Assembly: GCA_903830015.1 (NCBI GenBank)
Contig: CAIKSH010000100.1
Span: forward strand, 1 to 5,368
DNA from: an uncultured Solirubrobacterales bacterium
GTDB lineage: Bacteria > Actinomycetota > Thermoleophilia > Solirubrobacterales > Solirubrobacteraceae
Reading direction: 5' to 3'
Length of the DNA stretch: 5,368 bases
Part shown: positions 1-5,368 of the stretch, piece after piece
Layout of the letters: each line of letters starts with the position of its first letter
Position numbering within the stretch: the first letter of the stretch is position 1
Notes under the pieces: generated by a model
Database searches by the model: none
What the model saw: the letters and a program-made list of their open reading frames with translations, nothing else
Told to the model about the DNA's origin: nothing
Position numbers and translations under genes: made by a program

Positions 1-1
1 A

Positions 2-945
2 ATCCGCCGCCTGATCTGGGTGGTCTTCCTGCTGTTCGCGGTCAGCCTGATCACCTTCGTGATCTTCTACCTGCTGCCGACCGCCGACCCGGCGGTGCTG
101 CGCGCCGGCCGCCAGGGCACGCCCGAGATGATCGCCAGCATCCGCCAGCAGCTCGGCCTCGACCGGCCCTGGTACGTGCAGTACGGCAAGTACATGCAGA
201 ACCTCGTGCTGCACTTCGACTTCGGCTACAGCTACCAGAACGGAACGCCGGTCCGCCAGCTGATCTTCAGCCGCCTTCCGGCCACGATCTCGGTGGGGAT
301 CGGGGCCGCGATACTCGCGCTGGCCACGGGGCTGGTGGTGGGAATCATCTCCGCCGTGCGGCCCCGCAGCAAGCTCGACCGCACGACGATGGGCGCCGCC
401 CTGGTCGGCATCTCGGCGCCGGTCTACTGGCTCGGCCTGGTCGCCCTCTACCTCTTCTCCAGCGACATCGGCCTGATCCCGCTGCTGCCGGGTTCGGGCT
501 CGTACGTGCCGTTCACCGAAAACCCGGCGACCTGGTTCACCGCGCTCATCATGCCGTGGGTGGTGCTGGCCGTCAGCTTCGCGGCCTTCTACTCGCGGCT
601 GCTGCGCGGCAACCTGCGCGAGGTCCTCAGCGAGGACTACATCCGCACCGCCCGGGCCAAGGGCCTGCCGGAGCGAACCATCGTCCTCAAGCACGGCCTG
701 CGCGCGGCGATCACCCCGATCGTCACCGTCTTCGGGCTCGACCTGGGCATCCTGCTCGGCGGCACGATCCTCGTCGAGACGGTCTTCAACATCCCGGGTA
801 TCGGGCGCCTCTCCTACGAGGCGATCGTCCGCAGCGACCTGCCGGTGATCCAGGGCACCGTCCTGCTCGGGGCGTTCTTCATCATCATCGCCAACCTCAT
901 CGTCGACATCGTCTACGCCTTCCTGGACCCGCGGGTGAGATACGA

Positions 946-949
<4 letters not shown>
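2..949 (+). CDS. dppB: DppB/OppB-type peptide ABC transporter permease (5' end cut by window)
   Basis: Inner-membrane permease of a dipeptide/oligopeptide-type ABC importer; with a second permease it forms the channel driven by the two ATPases encoded downstream. The frame is open to the left edge: codons 2-19 read IRRLIW, followed by the hydrophobic first helix, so the GTG at 20 is internal and only a few N-terminal residues are missing. About six membrane segments are visible, near residues 4-26, 94-117, 133-154, 181-198, 242-262 and 285-308 counted from position 2. The cytoplasmic EAA loop, which docks on the ATPase, is at 632-703 (EDYIRTARAKGLPER...HGLR). The long periplasmic loop after helix 1 and the ending FLDPRVRYE are typical of the DppB group (BPD_transp_1). 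Its TGA stop overlaps the next gene's GTG start. The transported substrate cannot be read from the permease; family members also carry nickel, heme or sugars. Confidence 0.93.
934..939 (+). promoter_or_regulatory. Ribosome binding site deciding the GTG start at 946
   Basis: GGTGAG lies 6 bases before the GTG at 946, inside the last codons of the permease gene. It supports this GTG as the start of the DppD-type ATPase. The frame is open far upstream, but that stretch only shadows the permease. Translation from 946 gives MSALLEVRDLTVSF, the normal family N-terminus. Confidence 0.6.
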
Positions 950-1934
<985 letters not shown>

Positions 1935-1938
<4 letters not shown>

Positions 1939-2954
1939 GCGACCCGCTGGTAAAGGTCACCGACCTGCAGATGTACTTCCCGCTCACCCGCGGGATCATC
2001 TTCCAGCGCCAGTACGGCGCCGTCCGGGCCGTCGACGGGATCTCCTTCGAGGTCGCCCCCGGCGAGACGCTGGGCATCGTCGGTGAGTCGGGCTGCGGGA
2101 AGAGCACCACCGGGCGCTGCCTGCTGCGGCTGCTCGAGCCGACCGGCGGCAGCGTCGAGTTCGACGGCGTCGACGTAACCCACCGGGACCGCCGCGGCCT
2201 GGCCGACCTGCGCCGCAACGCCCAGATGGTCTTCCAGGACCCGTACTCCTCGCTCAACCCGCGCAAGACGGTCGGCGCGATCATCGCCGAGCCGTTCGTC
2301 ATCCACCGGATGGCCCGCGAGGGCGACGAGCGCAAGCGCGAGGTCCGCGAGCTGATGGATCGCGTCGGGCTCAACCCCGAGCACTACAACCGCTACCCGC
2401 ACCAGTTCTCCGGCGGCCAGCGCCAGCGGATCGGGATCGCCCGCGCCATCGCGCTGAAGCCGAAGCTGATCGTCGCCGACGAGCCGGTCTCCGCCCTGGA
2501 CGTCTCGATCCAGGCGCAGATCATCAACCTGCTCGAGGAGCTGCGCAGCGAGCTGGGCCTCACCCTCGTGGTGATCTCCCACGACCTCAGCGTCGTGCGG
2601 CAGATGTGCGACCGGATCGCGGTGATGTACCTCGGGCGGATCGTGGAGAGCGCTGCCGCCCAGCGCGTGTTCGACGAGCCGCGGCACCCCTACACCGGGG
2701 CGCTGCTCAGCGCCGTGCCGGTCCCCGACCCGCGGATCGCCCGCGCCGGCGAGCGCGAGGTGCTCTCCGGCGACGTTCCCTCACCGACCGCGCCGCCTCC
2801 CGGCTGCCGCTTTCACCCGCGCTGCCCGGAGGCCCAGGCCAGGTGCGCCACCGACGAGCCGCAGCTGCGCGAGCTGGACGGCGGCACCCTGGCTGCCTGC
2901 CACTTCCCGCTCGCCCCCGGCGCGATGGCCGGGGACGGCGTGGACACCGATTAG
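1935..2954 (+). CDS. dppF: DppF/OppF-type peptide ABC transporter ATPase
   Basis: Second cytoplasmic ATPase (339 residues) of the peptide-type importer, expected to pair with the DppD-type subunit. Motifs: Walker A GESGCGKST (50-58), Q-loop Q101 in VFQDP, YSSLNPR (104-110, typical of DppF), signature SGGQRQR (159-165), Walker B LIVADEP with E183, and H-loop H216 in ISHDLS. The C-terminal domain has HPYTGALL and cysteines at 291, 297, 304 and 322, so this subunit also carries the four-cysteine pattern. The ATG overlaps the preceding TGA by four bases, and GGGAG lies 8 bases upstream (1922-1926). A longer reading of this frame from 1839 would overlap the upstream gene and is not supported. This is the last gene of the operon visible here. 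Its TAG stop is followed by 98 bp without a clear hairpin-plus-T-run terminator, so read-through into the toxin gene is possible. Confidence 0.95.
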
Positions 2955-3052
2955 CTGACGGCCTCCCACCAATCGTCACGAAACCTCGCCAATCGCCTCC
3001 AACTTGCGTTGAACGCACCTGAGGTTGAGGCCGGGTCGATGACGATCGGGCG
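2955..3052. other. Intergenic stretch between the transporter operon and the toxin gene
   Basis: These 98 bp appear less GC-rich than the flanking genes. They hold a perfect 13-bp palindrome (3005-3017), a shorter 9-bp palindrome ACCTGAGGT that shares its first base (3017-3025), and two copies of CCAATCG (2969-2975 and 2989-2995). I see no T-run terminator and no convincing pair of -35 and -10 boxes for the toxin gene. A TGA at 3026-3028 closes the toxin frame upstream, so the toxin cannot begin earlier than this stretch. Confidence 0.6.
3005..3017. repeat. 13-bp perfect palindrome, candidate operator
   Basis: TGCGTT-G-AACGCA has six-base arms that are exact reverse complements around one central base. 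It sits 35 bp upstream of the toxin ATG, a sensible place for a dimeric repressor such as the module's own Xre-type antitoxin. It is too short and lacks a T-run to act as an intrinsic terminator. Its sequence differs from the inverted repeat between toxin and antitoxin, so the same protein need not bind both. A chance occurrence cannot be excluded. Confidence 0.35.
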
Positions 3053-3415
3053 ATGGAGGGAGGTGGCGAGGGCCGCGAGCAGCTTGCCTGGATTCAGTAC
3101 CGGTCGGCGAGTGGAAGGGAACCGGTAGCCAGGTTCATCGGCGGCCTGGACCGGCAGGACGCCATCGCCATCCGAGCCGAAATGGAGAAGGTCGCCACCG
3201 TCGGAAGAGCGGCAGCCCGGCACCTGCGGGGGGATCTCTACGAGGTGCGGGCGAGCGGCCGGGATGCCCGGTTTCGAGTGGTGTTCGCCTCGGCCGGAGC
3301 CGGGCGCCTCGTTGCGCTGGCGGCGTTCAAGAAGACATCCCGGCGCACGCCCCGTCAGGTCATGGGTCTGGCCGAGCGTCGCCTTCGGGAGTTTCGCCAG
3401 CGCGGCGGAGGTTGA
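3053..3415 (+). CDS. HigB-like type II toxin (Gp49 / RelE-ParE superfamily)
   Basis: Small basic protein (120 residues) resembling the phage Gp49/HigB family of RelE/ParE-superfamily toxins. Characterised HigB toxins cut mRNA on the ribosome and are held inactive by the partner antitoxin. Visible family pattern: an N-terminal helical part (about 22-56), then LRGDLYEVR (58-66), RFRVVF (73-78), and the hallmark AFKKTSRRTP (91-100), followed by a C-terminal helix ending LAERRLREFR. The final glycines follow the normal family end. The ATG at 3053 is the only conventional start between the in-frame TGA at 3026 and the domain. Its ribosome site is poor, and a GGAGGGAGG run lies at the ATG itself and just inside the gene rather than before it. 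The antitoxin gene follows after 33 bp, giving toxin-first order as in higBA. Whether it cleaves mRNA or acts otherwise cannot be told from sequence. Confidence 0.85.
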   Translation: MEGGGEGREQLAWIQYRSASGREPVARFIGGLDRQDAIAIRAEMEKVATVGRAAARHLRGDLYEVRASGRDARFRVVFASAGAGRLVALAAFKKTSRRTPRQVMGLAERRLREFRQRGGG

Positions 3416-3417
3416 CA

Positions 3418-3432
3418 TATATAGCGTAGATA
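3418..3432. promoter_or_regulatory. Candidate antitoxin operator (imperfect inverted repeat)
   Basis: TATATA-GCG-TAGATA is an inverted repeat with five of six arm positions matching. It lies wholly within the spacer between the proposed -35 and -10 boxes. A repressor bound here would block the polymerase, which fits the autoregulation usual for Xre-type antitoxins. AT-rich DNA makes chance symmetry easier, so this is a moderate call. Confidence 0.4.
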
Positions 3433-3441
3433 AGATAGCGT
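3421..3441 (+). repeat. Pair of ATAGCGT direct repeats
   Basis: ATAGCGT occurs at 3421-3427 and 3435-3441, 14 bp apart start to start. The second copy contains the proposed -10 hexamer. AGATA also occurs at 3428-3432, 3433-3437 and 3445-3449. The repeats may be protein-binding half-sites or a local duplication. Confidence 0.4.
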
Positions 3442-3448
3442 CAGAGAT

Positions 3449-3844
3449 ATGAAGCGGCAGCGGAAAGTGAGCGGCCCAGGCCGCCAGTCGGACGGCGACC
3501 TCCTTGCCGAGCTCGATCGGGAGCTGGGCCGGGATGACCCGGAGTACCCGCAGCGCCTGCGGGAGGCGATGGAGCGCCGGGCGATACTTGACGAGCTCGC
3601 TGCGTGCCGTCGTGGCCGGGGACTAACTCAGACCGCGGTTGCTGCGGCGATGGAAACCTCGCAGTCCTCGATCGCCCGACTCGAGACCGAGGCTTACGAA
3701 CCGCTGCTTTCGACGGTGCAGCGCTTCGCCTCGGCAGTCGGGATGAGGCTCGAGCTCCGGCTTGTTGAGGAGAGCCTGGCCAGCGGCGACCCCGAAGGGC
3801 GCTCGTCCGGGCGCCGGCGGGCCCCCGCTCAGTCCTCTTCGTAG
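3449..3844 (+). CDS. HigA-like Xre-family antitoxin (helix-turn-helix)
   Basis: Protein of 131 residues with an Xre/Cro-type helix-turn-helix (about 45-100): AILDELAACRRGRGLTQ leads into helix 2 (TQTAVAAAM, 60-68) and recognition helix SQSSIARLE (71-79), followed by YEPLLSTVQRFASAVGMRLELRL, the usual end of this antitoxin group. It should neutralise the toxin encoded 33 bp upstream and repress the module's own transcription. The N-terminal 40 residues (DLLAELDRELGRDDPEYPQRLREA) resemble the leading helix of related antitoxins. The C-terminal 20 or so residues are rich in Ser, Arg and Pro and look disordered; they lie beyond the domain, next to and partly overlapping the opposing gene. The ATG at 3449 is preferred because the candidate promoter sits just upstream. 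An internal ATG at 3569 (Met41) would remove the N-terminal helix. Confidence 0.85.
   Translation: MKRQRKVSGPGRQSDGDLLAELDRELGRDDPEYPQRLREAMERRAILDELAACRRGRGLTQTAVAAAMETSQSSIARLETEAYEPLLSTVQRFASAVGMRLELRLVEESLASGDPEGRSSGRRRAPAQSSS
3829..3844. other. 16-bp tail-to-tail overlap of convergent coding regions
   Basis: The TAG of the plus-strand antitoxin (3842-3844) lies beyond the TGA of the minus-strand unknown gene (3829-3831), so the last five codons of the antitoxin overlap the end of the other gene. There is no space for a separate terminator, and transcripts from the two sides may share complementary 3' ends. Confidence 0.75.
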
Positions 3845-4446
3845 AGCGACTCGCGCGCGACCTCGCGGCCGCGGGCGTCGAAGCAGCCGATCTCCAGCGA
3901 GTCGCCGCGGTAGTCGTCAGGCGCCAGGAGGGTGAAGAGACCGGCCTCGCTCAGCTCGCACTGGTCCACGCACAGGCCGGCCAGCTCGCCGGTGGCGATC
4001 GCCGCCCCGCGCACCAGCGGGCGGCCCCAGACCAGGGTCATCGCCGCCTCCTTGCCGGTCTCCCCGCGCCAGCTGCCGACCACCTCCTCGCAGAGGTCCA
4101 CCTGCCAGTCCGGGTTGCCGTCGGCGGTCTCCGTGGTCGCGCTCGCTCGCCGATCGCAGATTTCCGGCTCGCCTCCCTCCGGCCTCTCCCAGGCCAGGAA
4201 GCCGAACAGCTCGAGTCCGCTGGTGGTCGATGCGGTGGCCGGCAGGTATACGCGCCCGTTCCAGGTGCGGTCCGGGTACCAGTTGATCTCGCCGATCTCG
4301 CCGAGCTCCTGGCCCTCGTCGAGCTCCACCCCCTGGCCGGCGGCCAGGAACTCCTCGCGCAGCCGTTCGGCCCAGCGGCCGCCGGGCTCGGCCTCGTGCG
4401 GTGGTTCGGCGGCAAAGCGGGGAACCAGGCGATCTTCGGGCGGCAT
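3829..4446 (-). CDS. Unrecognised acidic protein of 205 residues, downstream of the MFS gene
   Basis: I do not recognise this protein. It has no signal peptide or membrane segment, so it is probably cytoplasmic. It is strongly acidic (DEGQELGEIGEINWYPD near 43-59; ending YEED) and looks strand-rich and globular after about residue 50, with aromatic patches NWYPDRTWNGRVYLP (55-69) and LFGFLAWERP (80-89). Five cysteines lie at 97, 119, 159, 163 and 188, including CVDQC (159-163); the spacing does not match a zinc site I know. The start is well defined: an in-frame TAG (4456-4458) lies just upstream, and the next in-frame ATG is at residue 136. It follows the MFS gene by 24 bp on the same strand, so co-transcription is likely. 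The frame is judged real because it fills the gap with no better frame and has coherent protein-like composition. It overlaps the 3' end of the antitoxin gene on the opposite strand. Confidence 0.7.
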   Translation of the reverse strand: MPPEDRLVPRFAAEPPHEAEPGGRWAERLREEFLAAGQGVELDEGQELGEIGEINWYPDRTWNGRVYLPATASTTSGLELFGFLAWERPEGGEPEICDRRASATTETADGNPDWQVDLCEEVVGSWRGETGKEAAMTLVWGRPLVRGAAIATGELAGLCVDQCELSEAGLFTLLAPDDYRGDSLEIGCFDARGREVARESLYEED

Positions 4447-4470
4447 GCGGGGAACCTAGCGCCCGGCCGG

Positions 4471-5367
4471 TTAGCGGCGAATCGCGAAGTCCAGCGCGAA
4501 CGCGGCGGCCAGGCAGGCCGCGCCGGCGCCGAAGAGCAGCGGGTAGCCGATTCCGCCTTCGCCGAAGCGGTCCAGCAGGTACGAGGTGCCGAAGGCGGCG
4601 ATCGCCTGGCCCACCGCGAAGGCCGCGGTCGTTGCCCCCCAGAGGGCGCGGTGGGCGTCGACGTTGCCCTCGGATATCTGCTGGCTGCGCAGCAGGAAGG
4701 CGGCCACCATCCCCGGCATCCCGAGGCCGGCCAGGAAGCTGGCGGCGCCCAGGAAGGCGGTCGACTCACCCATCAGTAGCAGCACGCACGAGACCAGCTG
4801 CACGATGATCCCGGCCCGCAGGGTGGTCCGCAGGCCGATCTTCCCGGTGGCAAAGGTGTAGAGCACCGGCCCGGCCAGCGAGCCGAGCCCGTAGACGAGC
4901 AGGTAGTGGGAGGCGTCGGTAACCCCGAGACCCACGTCGCGGGCGATGTAGTCCACGAGGAAGACCATCTGCGGCACCACGCCGATCGAGACCAGCCCGT
5001 ACTGCAGGGGAAGCAGCCGCCCTTCGGGGGGCTTCTCGCCGGAGGGCAGGGGTGGTGCCGGCGGCGAGGGCGGCCACAGTCCCCAGGTGGCGGCCGTCGT
5101 CAGGAGGGCAAGCGCGCCCAGCACCACCCAGGCGAGGCTGACGCTGTCGTCGATCAGCACCGGCATGATCGCGCCGGCGAAGATGATCCCGACGGTGATC
5201 CCGTAGAGCAGCGTCTCCCCGATCAGCGGCCGACGCTTTTCGGCCACGTAGGCCAGGATCGTCGGCCCGGACAGCGCCATTAGGATTCCCCCCGTCACGC
5301 CGGAGACCACGCGCCAGCCGAAAAACCACGCGAAGGGAAGCGAGTTGTCGGCGCAGGCAAAGAACGA
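4471..5367 (-). CDS. MFS transporter, YbfB/YjiJ-like (5' end cut by window)
   Basis: Inner-membrane major facilitator superfamily protein, probably a proton-linked exporter or uptake carrier of unknown substrate. About nine hydrophobic segments are visible, corresponding to helices 4-12 of the usual twelve, so roughly the first three helices lie beyond the right edge. The reading frame runs to the edge: residues before the GTG at 5310 (FAWFFGWR) continue the helix, so that GTG is an internal valine. GWRVVSGVTGGILMALSGPTILAYVAEKRR resembles the YbfB/YjiJ (MFS_4) pattern, as does YLLVYGLGSLAGPVLYTFATGKIG in the second half. The central cytoplasmic loop (about residues 98-120 of the visible part) is rich in proline and glycine. 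The protein ends DFAIRR-TAA with no extra domain. The next gene follows after 24 bp. The MFS call is secure; the subgroup assignment is from memory and less so. Confidence 0.85.
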   Translation of the reverse strand, partial: SFFACADNSLPFAWFFGWRVVSGVTGGILMALSGPTILAYVAEKRRPLIGETLLYGITVGIIFAGAIMPVLIDDSVSLAWVVLGALALLTTAATWGLWPPSPPAPPLPSGEKPPEGRLLPLQYGLVSIGVVPQMVFLVDYIARDVGLGVTDASHYLLVYGLGSLAGPVLYTFATGKIGLRTTLRAGIIVQLVSCVLLLMGESTAFLGAASFLAGLGMPGMVAAFLLRSQQISEGNVDAHRALWGATTAAFAVGQAIAAFGTSYLLDRFGEGGIGYPLLFGAGAACLAAAFALDFAIRR

Positions 5368-5368
5368 G

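Larger units (their letters stand above)
3412..3441 (+). promoter_or_regulatory. Candidate antitoxin promoter, probably giving a leaderless mRNA
   Basis: A perfect TTGACA (3412-3417) overlaps the toxin stop codon. After an 18-bp spacer comes TAGCGT (3436-3441), which fits the loose TANNNT -10 of actinobacteria. The hexamer ends 7 bp before the antitoxin ATG, so transcription would begin at or next to the ATG, consistent with the lack of a good ribosome site there. The gap 3416-3448 is about 36% GC (12 of 33 bases), far below its surroundings. An alternative -10, TAAGAT (3431-3436), is only 13 bp from the -35, which is too close. Confidence 0.55.

Noticed and set aside
556..945. Upstream extension of the DppD-type ATPase frame to an ATG at 556
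   Set aside because: The extension overlaps the permease gene for 390 bp and reads as Arg/Pro/Gly-rich nonsense. The family N-terminus starts at the GTG at 946, with a ribosome site before it.
3005..3017. The palindrome as an intrinsic terminator of the transporter operon
   Set aside because: The arms are only six bases with a one-base centre, which cannot form a proper RNA hairpin loop, and no T-run follows.
2951..3418. A minus-strand open frame of 155 codons opposite the toxin gene and its upstream gap
   Set aside because: It covers nearly the same bases as a plus-strand gene with clear HigB-family motifs. Its product shows no recognisable domain, and long antisense open frames are expected in GC-rich DNA.
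3431..3436. TAAGAT as the -10 box for the antitoxin promoter
   Set aside because: It is only 13 bp from the TTGACA, too short for normal sigma factor contact. TAGCGT at 3436 gives an 18-bp spacer.
3932..4808. Plus-strand open frames opposite the unknown gene and the MFS 3' end
   Set aside because: Their products are Ser/Arg/Pro-rich with no domain, and they run antisense to better-supported genes.
5308..5310. GTG as the start of the MFS gene
   Set aside because: Upstream codons continue a membrane segment to the window edge (FAWFFGWR before it), and starting here would leave only nine helices. The gene is cut by the window rather than short.
4766..5329. A second minus-strand frame over the MFS gene, suggesting a frameshift
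   Set aside because: The main frame is uninterrupted from 5367 to 4471 with regular membrane helices. The other frame gives Arg/Gly/Asp-rich sequence without helices.

Overview
The window is a GC-rich stretch (roughly two thirds G+C or more, judged by eye) of tightly packed bacterial genes. The high GC, a GTG start, 4-base stop/start overlaps and a promoter with a TANNNT-type -10 close to a start codon fit an actinobacterium. A deep lineage such as Thermoleophilia is possible, but that placement is an impression and cannot be shown from this sequence alone.

Region 1 (about 1-2954, plus strand) is the 3' part of a peptide-type (Dpp/Opp family) ABC import operon. It holds a DppB-type permease cut by the left window edge, a DppD-type ATPase and a DppF-type ATPase. 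The three genes are coupled by 4-base overlaps (GTGA and ATGA). Both ATPases have complete nucleotide-binding motifs and the four-cysteine C-terminal domain of the family. The second permease (DppC) is not in its usual place between DppB and DppD, so it and the binding protein presumably lie upstream of the window.

Region 2 (2955-3844, plus strand) is a toxin-antitoxin module of the HigBA type in toxin-first order: a Gp49/HigB-like RelE/ParE-superfamily toxin and an Xre/HigA-like helix-turn-helix antitoxin. The 33-bp gap between them is strikingly AT-rich. It contains a consensus TTGACA, an imperfect inverted repeat and a TANNNT hexamer 7 bp before the antitoxin ATG. Together these look like a private, autoregulated, probably leaderless antitoxin promoter. 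A perfect 13-bp palindrome lies upstream of the toxin.

Region 3 (3829-5368, minus strand) is a two-gene unit converging on the TA module. It consists of an MFS transporter resembling the YbfB/YjiJ group, cut by the right edge, followed after 24 bp by an unrecognised acidic 205-residue protein. The last codons of that protein overlap the antitoxin's 3' end by 16 bp.

I see no RNA gene, CRISPR array, insertion sequence or convincing intrinsic terminator. The least ordinary parts are the antitoxin promoter/operator architecture and the unknown protein paired with the MFS transporter.
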